A DNA stretch of 37,249 bases from Nocardioidaceae bacterium (GTDB lineage: Bacteria > Actinomycetota > Actinomycetes > Propionibacteriales > Nocardioidaceae), in assembly GCA_013811715.1 (NCBI GenBank), contig JACCUS010000179.1:1-37249 (forward strand), in the 5' to 3' direction. Numbering within the stretch: the stretch's first letter is position 1; each line of letters starts with the position of its first letter. A program made the translations under genes and the position numbers. Positions 1 to 8,258 of the stretch are shown here, in pieces. The notes below the pieces were generated by a model. That model was not told the DNA's origin. It saw only the letters and a program-made list of their open reading frames with translations, and searched no databases.

Positions 1-576
1 AACGGGTCGGGAAAGAGCACGCTGCTCAAGCTGATGTCCGGTGTGATGTTGCCCGACGAGGGCAACGTGTTGACGCGTGGCCGAATTGCCGGTCTCATCG
101 AGGTCGGCGCCGGGTTCCACCCCGATCTGAGCGGTCGGGAGAACGTCTACCTCAGCGGCGCCATCCTTGGCATGAGCGAGGCCGAGATCAACCGCAAGTT
201 CGACGCGATCGTGGACTTCTCAGAGATGGAGAAGTTCTTGGACAAGGACGTCCGCCACTACTCATCCGGCATGTTCATGCGGCTGGCATTCGCGGTGGCG
301 ATCCAGACCGACTGCGACATCTTCTTGATGGACGAGATGCTGGCGGTCGGCGATCAGCCGTTCAAGCGCAAGTGCCTGCGGCGGATCAGCGAGCTCAAGG
401 CCGAGGGGCACACGATGGTGTACGTGAGCCACAGCCCACGACAGGTGATGCGGGTGTGCGACCGGGGCCTGGTCCTCCGGGCGGGAAAGGTGGCCTTCCA
501 AGGCTCCGCGGCGGACGCCGTCAAGCACCTCGGCTACGACATCGACTCAGACGACGAGGACGAGAACGGCCGGTGA
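1..576 (+). CDS. ABC transporter ATP-binding protein (polysaccharide/teichoic acid export type), 5' truncated by window edge
   Basis: Frame 1 starts with Walker A NGSGKSTLLKLMSG; then LSGRENVYL, signature YSSGMFMRLAFAVA, Walker B CDIFLMDEMLAVGD and H-loop YVSHS; stop TGA at 574-576. Confidence 0.93.
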   Translation, partial: NGSGKSTLLKLMSGVMLPDEGNVLTRGRIAGLIEVGAGFHPDLSGRENVYLSGAILGMSEAEINRKFDAIVDFSEMEKFLDKDVRHYSSGMFMRLAFAVAIQTDCDIFLMDEMLAVGDQPFKRKCLRRISELKAEGHTMVYVSHSPRQVMRVCDRGLVLRAGKVAFQGSAADAVKHLGYDIDSDDEDENGR

Positions 577-660
577 AGGAGCAGGCCGCATCCACGATGC
601 CGGTCTCGGCGCTAATTGTTTGCGCGGGTCTGCTGCCAGCCACGCGTACTGTGACACGCC

Positions 661-776
661 TCTAGTGCGGCGGCAGGCAACCTTGGCAGTGTCAGGTGTT
701 TCGGCGTGGCTTCCTCCGAGCGCAGCCGGCGGCAGCGGCGCTGCTGTGGCGAGTAGTTGGCGTCCCGAGCGCACTT
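661..776. repeat. Dispersed intergenic repeat, copy A (hairpin-forming)
   Basis: ACCTTGGC..GTCAGGTGTTTCG..CGAGCGCAGCCG is shared colinearly with 7580-7670; both copies can form GCTY..GAGC and GCAGCCG..CGG..TGC hairpins. Confidence 0.6.
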
Positions 777-853
777 AGGCGGTCAGTGCTCGCCAAACCG
801 TGTGGGTGCGCGACATCCGCGGGCCCGAGGGCTGGTTGGCAGCACTTCCCCTC

Positions 854-913
854 CCTCCACCGAGAGGTCGCATATGCACGCGCGAAAGGTCCTAAGTGCA
901 CGCGCGAGAGGTC
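854..913. promoter_or_regulatory. Three direct-repeat motifs (GAGAGGTC / GAAAGGTC / GAGAGGTC) at exact 22-bp period
   Basis: Motif ends at 869, 891 and 913; the last two units share GCACGCGCGARAGGTC (15/16). Confidence 0.5.
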
Positions 914-975
914 GCCCCGCGACTCAAGCGCCGGAACCGACGGCCGAGCGAGCGTCCTCTTCACCCATCCCAAGT

Positions 976-1020
976 TGGGCGGAGAGAACTACTGGGCTGT
1001 AGTTCGTCCGTTTTCGCCCA
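976..1020 (+). promoter_or_regulatory. Nested stem-loop in the leader of the amidase gene
   Basis: Inner perfect stem GAACTAC(986-992)/GTAGTTC(999-1005) with TGGGCT loop; outer TGGGCG(976-981)/CGCCCA(1015-1020). Confidence 0.5.
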
Positions 1021-1087
1021 TCCAGGTGGGGTGTCCGTGACAATTGGTGACTGAGTGACTACCCAGGGCCAACCAATTGGAGATCAG

Positions 1088-3880
1088 GTGCCGATCGTCT
1101 CACCGCATTCTCGTCCACCGACCGCACTGTGGGTCGGGTTGCTCCTCGCCGCCCTGATTGCGCCAGGCTCCGCCACCCAGGCCGGTGCGGTCACCGGCGC
1201 CCCCGCTCTCGCGACGGCCAGCCTGACCGACGCCGACCGCACCGTCTCACCCGAACCCACGGGCCCGATCGAGCCCACGGTGACCTCCTACCCGGTGCCG
1301 GGCGTGAGCCAGATCGGCCGGGCGGCGTTGGCACTGAGCGCTTCAGCAGGTCAGCCCTATGCCGCGCTCAGCGCGCCGTTGCCAGCCAGCGGGTTCGCCG
1401 TGACCGGGGCCACCTGGACCGGCAGGACGCCAGCCGGCCTCCGGCTCGCGGTCCGGACCCGCACCGACGGCTCCTGGTCGGGTTGGACCCGCATGGTCTA
1501 CGACAAGGAACACGGACCGAGCTCCACGTCCGACGAGGGCGACGACGACACACCCGGGACCGATCCGTTCGTGGTGGGCGACGTCGACGACGTACAGCTG
1601 CGGGCCTTCAGCGACACCGGCGTGGCGCCGAACGGCTTGCGGATCTCGATCGTCGATCCGGGCACCGAGGCGACCGCCACGCCGGCATCGTCTACCGAAC
1701 TCTCCGCCTCGGCAACCGAGGCACCGGCAGCCGAGCCGAAGGCGGCCGCCAGCTTGTCCGGCGAGACGCCGACGACGGCGACGCCGCAACCGCGGATCCG
1801 CTCGCGTGCCGAGTGGGGGGCGGACGAGGGCCTGCGTGACTGCTGCATCGAGTACGGCGAGGTGCACGCCGGGTTCGTCCATCACACCGTGAACTCCAAC
1901 GGCTACAGCCGCGCAGAGGTCCCGGCCATCCTCCGCGGGATCTACGCCTACCACACCCAGAGCCGCGGGTGGCGCGACGTCGGGTACAACTACCTCATCG
2001 ACCGGTTCGGTCGGATCTGGGAGGGCCGCGCGGGCGGTATCGACCGTCCGGTCGTGGGCGCGCACACCCTCGACTACAACGAGAACTCCTTCGCCGCCTC
2101 GGCGATCGGCAACTTCGACGAGGTAGGCCCTTCCGCGGCGATGCTCGACGCCTACGCGCGGCTGTACGCATGGAAGCTCAGCCTGCACGGGGTGCGGCCG
2201 CGAGGCACCCAGTCGGTCGCCGGGACGATGTTCGACGCCATCAGCGGGCACCGAGACGCCGCCCAGACCGCCTGCCCTGGTCAGTACCTCTACGCACAGG
2301 TCCCGGCGATCATCGACGGGGCAGCCGGCTACCAGCGTCCCTTCACGGGCCGCGGCCTGTACCACTCCTTCGTGGGCGACGACCGCCCCGACGTGTTGTT
2401 CGCCGCCCGGCGTGGCGGCCAGGTCGCCGCCGCCCGAGGCACCGGGCGGCCTGGATTTGAAAGACGCATAATCGGCCGTGAATTCTCGGGCCGACAGCAT
2501 CTCGTGGGCGCCCGTGACGTCACCGGTGACGGTATCAACGACCTGATGGCTCGTACGGCGAGCACCGGGTCGACCGCGATCTACCCGGGAGCCGGCGACG
2601 GCACGTTCGGCGGCGCCGTCAGGCCGACCCTGCGATGGGCGGACACCAACCTGTTCTCCGCACCAGGCGACCTGGACGGGGACGGACTCGTCGACGTGGT
2701 GGCGCGGGACTCCGCCACCGGTTCGCTCCTGTTCTACCCTGGCAACGGCGCCGGCGCCTTCGGTCGCGGCAGGGTCGCGATCGAAGCGTTCCGGGGCTTC
2801 AGATCGCTCGCCCCCGCTGGCGACTTCGACGCCGACGGCCACGAGGACGTGCTCGGCCACGGCAGGAACGGATCGCTCTGGGTCCTGTTCGGGGACGGCG
2901 CCGGCAGGTTCCCGACCAAGCTGCGGCTGGCGGATGACTGGTCGGACAAGGACCTGATCAGCGGCGGGTCCGACCTCACCGGAGACGCGCGGCCCGACGT
3001 GGTGGCCCGAAACGCCAACACCTTGGCCGTGCGCATCTTCGCCAACGTCGAAGGCTCGGCACTGTCCGCCCCCATCGCACGTCTGCGGACCCCGCTCGCT
3101 TCGCTCGACCTGAGCCGCGACGTCAGCGGTGACCGGAGGCCCGACCTGGTGGGAATGACCCCTGGCGGCAGGCTCGTGCTGGTGCCGGCCCGCCGTCAGA
3201 ACTGGCTGTCGTCGATGCGTCAGCGGACGACGTCGTGGCCGGGCACGAACAAGGTGATGGTCGTCGGCGACTGGGACGGCGACGGGGAGGTGGACGCGAT
3301 GTCGCGCCAGCAGAGCACGGGGCTGATGTGGCTGTACCCCGGGAACGGCCGCGGCGGCTTCGGCGCCCGCGTCGGCGGCTGGGAGAACTGGGGTGGCCGC
3401 AGCCTCGTCACGCCAGTGGGTGACTTCGACGGCGACGGGTACGCCGACCTGATGGCGCGGGCACCCGACGGCCACATCTACCTCTATCCGGGCCGGGCAA
3501 GGAACGGCTTCGGGCGGCGCGTCATCATGCGCTCTGACCTGCCGGACGGCGCCACGATCTCCTCGGTGGGGCGGTGGGACGGCGACGGCGCGCCCGACGT
3601 CGTCGTACGCACGGTCGAGGGCACGATGCTGCTGTACCCGGGCAACGGACCCGGCGGCCTCGACGAGCCCAAGGTGATCGGGCTCGGCTTCGACCGCTAC
3701 ACCGCCGTGATCGGCATCGGTGACCTCACCGGAAACGGCCGGCCCGACCTGATGGGACAGACACCGAACGGGCAGGCTTGGCTCATCCCCGGACTGTCCG
3801 CGGGTCAGCGGCGGCCCGATGGGGGCTTCGGCAAGCAGCGCTACGTCGCCGCGGACTGGCCGGGCTACCTGTTCGGCTAG
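1088..3880 (+). CDS. Secreted N-acetylmuramoyl-L-alanine amidase (PGRP/amidase_2) with C-terminal FG-GAP/VCBS repeats
   Basis: Signal-like N-terminus (GLLLAALIAPGSATQAGA); PGRP domain IRSRAEWGAD...FVHHTVNSNGY...YNYLIDRFGRIWEGR...HRDAAQTACPG; about nine GDxDGDGxxDxxx..LYPGNG repeats. Start chosen at GTG 1088 with GGAG upstream; ORF also allows GTG 1055. Confidence 0.92.
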   Translation: MPIVSPHSRPPTALWVGLLLAALIAPGSATQAGAVTGAPALATASLTDADRTVSPEPTGPIEPTVTSYPVPGVSQIGRAALALSASAGQPYAALSAPLPASGFAVTGATWTGRTPAGLRLAVRTRTDGSWSGWTRMVYDKEHGPSSTSDEGDDDTPGTDPFVVGDVDDVQLRAFSDTGVAPNGLRISIVDPGTEATATPASSTELSASATEAPAAEPKAAASLSGETPTTATPQPRIRSRAEWGADEGLRDCCIEYGEVHAGFVHHTVNSNGYSRAEVPAILRGIYAYHTQSRGWRDVGYNYLIDRFGRIWEGRAGGIDRPVVGAHTLDYNENSFAASAIGNFDEVGPSAAMLDAYARLYAWKLSLHGVRPRGTQSVAGTMFDAISGHRDAAQTACPGQYLYAQVPAIIDGAAGYQRPFTGRGLYHSFVGDDRPDVLFAARRGGQVAAARGTGRPGFERRIIGREFSGRQHLVGARDVTGDGINDLMARTASTGSTAIYPGAGDGTFGGAVRPTLRWADTNLFSAPGDLDGDGLVDVVARDSATGSLLFYPGNGAGAFGRGRVAIEAFRGFRSLAPAGDFDADGHEDVLGHGRNGSLWVLFGDGAGRFPTKLRLADDWSDKDLISGGSDLTGDARPDVVARNANTLAVRIFANVEGSALSAPIARLRTPLASLDLSRDVSGDRRPDLVGMTPGGRLVLVPARRQNWLSSMRQRTTSWPGTNKVMVVGDWDGDGEVDAMSRQQSTGLMWLYPGNGRGGFGARVGGWENWGGRSLVTPVGDFDGDGYADLMARAPDGHIYLYPGRARNGFGRRVIMRSDLPDGATISSVGRWDGDGAPDVVVRTVEGTMLLYPGNGPGGLDEPKVIGLGFDRYTAVIGIGDLTGNGRPDLMGQTPNGQAWLIPGLSAGQRRPDGGFGKQRYVAADWPGYLFG

Positions 3881-4890
3881 CCCGCGGCAGGTGGCACGGG
3901 CGGCTCGCCGTGGGTGGGCGCCCATGCCTGCCAGGCGGAGTCGACCATCTCGGCCAGCGTCTTGGTCGTGGCCCAGCCGAGCACGTCTCGGATCCGTTGG
4001 ACGTCGGCGACCAGCATCGCCGGGTCTCCGGGTCGGCGCTCGATGACCGGTGCGTCCAGGCGGTAGCCGGTCGACGCCTTGATCTGGTCGAGCACCTCGG
4101 TGACCGAGGCGCCCACGCCGGTGCCGACGTTGAACAGCTCGTACGGCCGGGTGTCACGCTGGAGGTAGTCAAGCGTCGCGAGGTGGGCGCGGGCCAGGTC
4201 GAGGATGTGCACGTAGTCGCGGACGCAGGTGCCGTCGGGGGTGGGGTAGTCGCCGCCGAAGACCTTCGGCTGGTCACCGCTCGTCAGCGCCCGCAGCGCG
4301 ATCGGGATCAGGTTGAGCACGGCCGGGTCGCCGAGGTCGGGCCAGCCCGCGCCGGCGACGTTGAAGTAGCGCAACCCCGCCCAGCGCAGCCCCCAGGCGG
4401 CAGCGGCGTCGCGGCACATCCACTCACAGATGAGCTTGGTCTTGCCGTAGGGGCTGATCGGGTTGCACACGACGTTCTCGTCGAGCAGCACGTCGGCCGG
4501 CACGTCGGGCAGGCCGTAGGCGGCGGCGGAAGACGAGAACATCAGGTTTGCGACGTCGGCCGCCTCCATCGCCATCAGCAGGTTGGCCATGCCACCGACG
4601 TTCTGGCTGTAGTACCAGGCCGGCCTTTCGGCGGACTCGCCCACCTGCTTCTTGGCGGCGATGTGGACGACGGCGGCGACGCCGTACTCGTGCATCACCG
4701 CGACCAGCTTCTCGACCGCGTCGTCGGCCGCGAGGTCGATCTGCACCAGCGGAGTGTCGCCGACGCGATCGGGGGCACCCGTGCTGAGATCGTCGACCAC
4801 CACCGCAGTGCCACGCTCGCGCAGCAGCCGGACGACATGGGCGCCGATATAGCCGGCGCCGCCGGTCACCAGGACAGTCATGGGGGTCAC
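3877..4890 (-). CDS. galE: UDP-glucose 4-epimerase
   Basis: MTVLVTGGAGYIGAHVV (GxxGxxG), SSSAAAYG, YGKTK, LRYFNVAGA, DGTCVRDYVHILDLA: GalE hallmarks. Confidence 0.95.
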   Translation of the reverse strand: MTPMTVLVTGGAGYIGAHVVRLLRERGTAVVVDDLSTGAPDRVGDTPLVQIDLAADDAVEKLVAVMHEYGVAAVVHIAAKKQVGESAERPAWYYSQNVGGMANLLMAMEAADVANLMFSSSAAAYGLPDVPADVLLDENVVCNPISPYGKTKLICEWMCRDAAAAWGLRWAGLRYFNVAGAGWPDLGDPAVLNLIPIALRALTSGDQPKVFGGDYPTPDGTCVRDYVHILDLARAHLATLDYLQRDTRPYELFNVGTGVGASVTEVLDQIKASTGYRLDAPVIERRPGDPAMLVADVQRIRDVLGWATTKTLAEMVDSAWQAWAPTHGEPPVPPAAG

Positions 4891-4891
4891 C

Positions 4892-5689
4892 CTAGCGCGC
4901 GGCGAATCGCTCGCAGGTCACCCGCTCCTGATGGGCGATGTCGCCTCTCGTCTTGCCGTCGGCGTTGACGAGGAGCACGACGGATGAGCCGGTCACGAGT
5001 GGGCCGACCAGCGCGACGGCAACGCCCTCGGGGGTGGCCGGGTTCAGGTCGGTGAGCAGCCGGCCGCCAGGCCGCAGCGCACTCGTCACGGCGGTGTCCC
5101 TCCCCAGTTTCACGAGCTCGGCGTGCGACGTCGCACCCGCCACAACGCGCAGCGCCACGTCGTCGGGTCGCACTGGTGCCGGATTGGCCATCAGGTCAGG
5201 CTGCGGCGGCACTTCCGCGGCGAAGTCGAGCCACCCATTGGGTAGCGGGTCTGAGAAGCGGCCGCCCAACGGCCGAAGCGAACACGCCACCACCTGTCCT
5301 GCCCAGGCGGCGGGGTCCGCGGTCGCCGTCGGCCCGACCACACTGAGACACACCGTCCCCGTGGTCACGCCTGCGGCGATCGAAGTGGATGGCTTCTCGC
5401 CCGATGACAGCACCACCTCCATCCCAGCCGCCCATACGCCGAGCAGAGTCACGGTGGACAACCAGTGGGTGGGCAGGTCGACGGCCACCAGATCTCCGGG
5501 ATCGAGCAGCAGATCCTCAGCCAGGTTGGCCACCTTGTTGACCCAGTTCGCGAACGTCGTCACGCTCAGTTCGACCCGCTCTCCGCTGGCGCCGTCGTAG
5601 AAGGTGACGAGTGGACGGCCGGGCTCGGTCGCCAAGGCGTCGGTGAGCGCCGTCACGACGGTGGGGGAGTGTCTGCGCACCCAGACCAC
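4892..5689 (-). CDS. TIGR03089-like protein (acyl-CoA synthetase-related, conserved actinobacterial)
   Basis: TVVTALTDALATEPGRPLVTFYDGASGERVELSVTTFANWVNKVANLAEDLLLDPGDLVAVDLPTHW; start uncertain (GTG 5689 or 5680); longer ORF would overlap the divergent gene at 5782. Confidence 0.8.
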   Translation of the reverse strand: MVWVRRHSPTVVTALTDALATEPGRPLVTFYDGASGERVELSVTTFANWVNKVANLAEDLLLDPGDLVAVDLPTHWLSTVTLLGVWAAGMEVVLSSGEKPSTSIAAGVTTGTVCLSVVGPTATADPAAWAGQVVACSLRPLGGRFSDPLPNGWLDFAAEVPPQPDLMANPAPVRPDDVALRVVAGATSHAELVKLGRDTAVTSALRPGGRLLTDLNPATPEGVAVALVGPLVTGSSVVLLVNADGKTRGDIAHQERVTCERFAAR

Positions 5690-5781
5690 GATAGGTGGAC
5701 GGCGAGGGTCCGGCGGTCTCCCGGGTTTGCGCGGCCCGCCTGCGGGGTACATAGGGCCCATCTCCAGGAAGGAGTGATGCA

Positions 5782-6429
5782 ATGAAGTTCTCCAAGAGCG
5801 GCGTGACAGGTATCGCCGCAGCCTCGATCGTCGCCGTGGTGGCGGCGCTCGTACCGGGTGCGCAAGCCGCACCCCAACCAACCGAAGGGCCGTCGGTGGC
5901 AACAGCCGCGCAGACTGCCGTCTCGCAAGTCAGTCAGGCCAGCCAAGCAATGGCGGCGCCAGGCGAGATCACGAGCAATGTCCGTGGGACATTCGGCAGA
6001 TCTGGTGTGGTTCGGGGAACGTTCGAGCCGAAGCGGTTCGTCTTCAGGAACGGCGAGGTGTACGCCGTCGGCACGCTGCAAGCGGCTCTTCGCCGCGGCG
6101 ACGGTTCTTTCGTCGGCAGTGCCGACCGGCAGATCAGCATCCCGGTGCGCAACGCAACCTCTCCGAGTATGGCGGTGGGGGGTGGCCAGTCCGCGATGCG
6201 GACCTGCGACATCCTGCGCCTGGTGCTCGGGCCGCTGGACCTGGACCTGCTGGGGCTGCAGGTGCACCTCAACAGAGTGGTGCTCACCATCACCGCCGTG
6301 AGCGGGCCAGGAAACCTGCTCGGCAACCTGCTGTGTGCTGTCGTCGGGTTGCTGGACCGGACGTCGCTCCTGTCCCAGCTGCGGTTGGCCAACGTGCTCG
6401 ACCGGATCCTCAGCATATTGAGGGTCTGA
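5782..6429 (+). CDS. Conserved secreted protein of unknown function
   Basis: RBS AGGAAGGAG before ATG; signal peptide ...VVAALVPGAQA-A; C-terminal CDILRLVLGPLDLDLLGLQVHLNRVVL..GPGNLLGNLLCAVVGLL, common in actinobacterial secreted proteins. Confidence 0.85.
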   Translation: MKFSKSGVTGIAAASIVAVVAALVPGAQAAPQPTEGPSVATAAQTAVSQVSQASQAMAAPGEITSNVRGTFGRSGVVRGTFEPKRFVFRNGEVYAVGTLQAALRRGDGSFVGSADRQISIPVRNATSPSMAVGGGQSAMRTCDILRLVLGPLDLDLLGLQVHLNRVVLTITAVSGPGNLLGNLLCAVVGLLDRTSLLSQLRLANVLDRILSILRV

Positions 6430-6443
6430 CTCCACACAACGAT

Positions 6444-6476
6444 GCGGCGGCGGGCGGGCTTGGACCCGCCAGCCGT
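6444..6476 (+). terminator. Candidate terminator hairpin
   Basis: GGCGGG(6453-6458)/CCCGCC(6465-6470) plus outer GCGGC(6444-6448)/GCCGT(6472-6476), directly after the secreted-protein stop; weak T-tract. Confidence 0.45.
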
Positions 6477-6513
6477 CGCTTCGTTCGACTAGGGTCTCTT
6501 GGATAATGGGGGT

Positions 6514-7584
6514 GTGGAAGCCGTCATCGTGGCCGGAGGGTTGGGCACCCGGCTCTGGCCGCTCACCGTGCACCTGCCCAAGCACCTGCTGCCGGTCGCG
6601 GGGGTGCCCTTCGTGGCGCACCAGATCGCCAAGCTCGCCGCTGCCGACGTACGCCGGATCGTGCTCGCCACCAGTTACCACGCGGACATGTTCGAGCCGG
6701 TGCTCGGCACCGGCAGCGCGTGGGGGGTCGAGCTCATCTACGTCACCGAAGACGAGCCGCTCGGCACCGCGGGGGCGATCCGCAACGTCAGCGGCCACCT
6801 CGAGTCCGCCGGCGACGACCCGGTCGTCATCTTGAACGGCGACATCCTCAGCGGTCACGACCTCGGCGCCCAGCTCGACCTGCATCGGCGGCACCAGGCC
6901 GAGGTCACCTTGCACCTGGTGGAGGTGGCCGACGCGCGAGCCTACGGCAGCGTACCCACGGACCACCACGGCAACGTCACCGCCTTCTCGGAGAAGTCGC
7001 CCGACCCGGTGTCCCGGCAGATCAACGCCGGCTGTTATATCTTCGCCGCGAAGGTGATGGACGACATCCCGGCGAACCGGGTCCTGTCGTTGGAGCGGGA
7101 GACGTTCCCGCGGCTGCTGAGTGAGGGCCGCCGGGTGATGGGATATCCAGAGGCTGGCTACTGGCTGGACGTCGGTACGCCGCAGGCGTTGTGTCGCGGG
7201 TCGGCTGATGTCGTGCGCGGCATCGTGACCACGCCCGCCTATCGGTCGCCGCCAGCCGAGCGGTGGGTCGCCGGGGACGCGGCTGTCTCCCTGGACGCGT
7301 CGGTGAGCGGGGGCAGCGCGGTGGGGCCTGGTGCCCGGGTCGGGCCTGGCGCCATCCTCGACGGGAGCCTGGTGTGCGCCGGGGCGGATGTAGGCGCCGG
7401 GGCATGGGTGGTGGACTCCGTGCTCGGGCCAGGCGCGCGGCTCGGCCGCGACGTCGTGCTGCGGGACTCCGTGGTCGGCGATCGGGCGTACGTCGGCGCC
7501 GGCTGCGTGCTCGTCGACGGCGCCAGGGTGGCGTGTGACACCGCCATCGCAGACGGGTCGATTCGTTTCAGCACCGACGTCTAG
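6514..7584 (+). CDS. NDP-sugar pyrophosphorylase (mannose-1-phosphate guanylyltransferase-like), left-handed beta-helix C-terminus
   Basis: VEAVIVAGGLGTRLWPLT, LNGDIL, YWLDVGTPQAL, hexapeptide-repeat C-terminus (GPGARVGPGAILDGSLVCAGADVGAG). Confidence 0.92.
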   Translation: MEAVIVAGGLGTRLWPLTVHLPKHLLPVAGVPFVAHQIAKLAAADVRRIVLATSYHADMFEPVLGTGSAWGVELIYVTEDEPLGTAGAIRNVSGHLESAGDDPVVILNGDILSGHDLGAQLDLHRRHQAEVTLHLVEVADARAYGSVPTDHHGNVTAFSEKSPDPVSRQINAGCYIFAAKVMDDIPANRVLSLERETFPRLLSEGRRVMGYPEAGYWLDVGTPQALCRGSADVVRGIVTTPAYRSPPAERWVAGDAAVSLDASVSGGSAVGPGARVGPGAILDGSLVCAGADVGAGAWVVDSVLGPGARLGRDVVLRDSVVGDRAYVGAGCVLVDGARVACDTAIADGSIRFSTDV

Positions 7585-7670
7585 CTGCGGCGAGCGACCT
7601 TGGCCTTCGAGTCAGGTGTTTCGCCACAGCTCCTTCGAGCGCAGCCGTCAGCGGTGCAGCTTCGACACCT
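7580..7670. repeat. Dispersed intergenic repeat, copy B (hairpin-forming)
   Basis: Homologous to 661-776; exact shared blocks GTCAGGTGTTTCG and CGAGCGCAGCCG; AGGTGT(7614-7619)/ACACCT(7665-7670) closes two hairpins. Confidence 0.6.
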
Positions 7671-7751
7671 ACGTAACTGGTCACATACCACGCTCGCGAC
7701 CTGCTTCCGGCTGTCGTTCGGGACCAGTTTCCGCAGGTCTGCTCAGCGCTG

Positions 7752-8213
7752 TCAGCGGTCGGTGAGCCAGCTGACCCCGCCGAGGAGCGCGGCGAACTGC
7801 AGAGTGCGGCCGACCACGATCGCGAGGTAGAAGAGCGGCCGGCTGAACCGCAGCTGCCCGGCCAAGACGGTGGTGATCGCGAGTGGCGGCACGGCGACCA
7901 GCGCCGACGAGAACAGCATGGCCATCCCCACCCACGGGCGCTCTTCGCTCACTGACCTCACCTTGTCGTAGCGCCGTTTCCACTTCGGCTTCTCCATCTT
8001 CTTGCGGATGTATCCCCAGTCCATCGACCGTCGGCTGGCCTCATACCAGGGGATCTTGCCCACGGCTTGGCCGAGGCCGCCCGACAACGCGATGAACCAG
8101 ATATTGGGCTCGCCGACAGCGACGCCGAGCCCGGTGATGAAGACCTCCATGTTGACGAGCGGGAACGCCGCGGAGACGACGCCGACCCCGAACGTCGCCA
8201 GCAGGAGCCTCAC
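7752..8213 (-). CDS. Small membrane protein, VTT/DedA-like
   Basis: MRLLLATFGVGVVSAAFPLVNMEVFITGLGV..GGLGQAVGKIPWYEASR..LFSSALVAVPPLAITTVLAGQ; several hydrophobic segments. Confidence 0.8.
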   Translation of the reverse strand: MRLLLATFGVGVVSAAFPLVNMEVFITGLGVAVGEPNIWFIALSGGLGQAVGKIPWYEASRRSMDWGYIRKKMEKPKWKRRYDKVRSVSEERPWVGMAMLFSSALVAVPPLAITTVLAGQLRFSRPLFYLAIVVGRTLQFAALLGGVSWLTDR

Positions 8214-8258
8214 GCGCTGCCCATAGGCACGATCTAGATCCTCCAGCAGGGCGGACGA

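Noticed and set aside
696-1040. Small ORFs in the 577-1087 intergenic region
   Set aside because: No conserved-looking sequence; they overlap repeat and hairpin elements
1343-3925. 860-aa minus-strand ORF antisense to the amidase
   Set aside because: High-GC antisense shadow ORF; composition is Arg/His/Asp-rich and the + strand carries clear PGRP/FG-GAP domains
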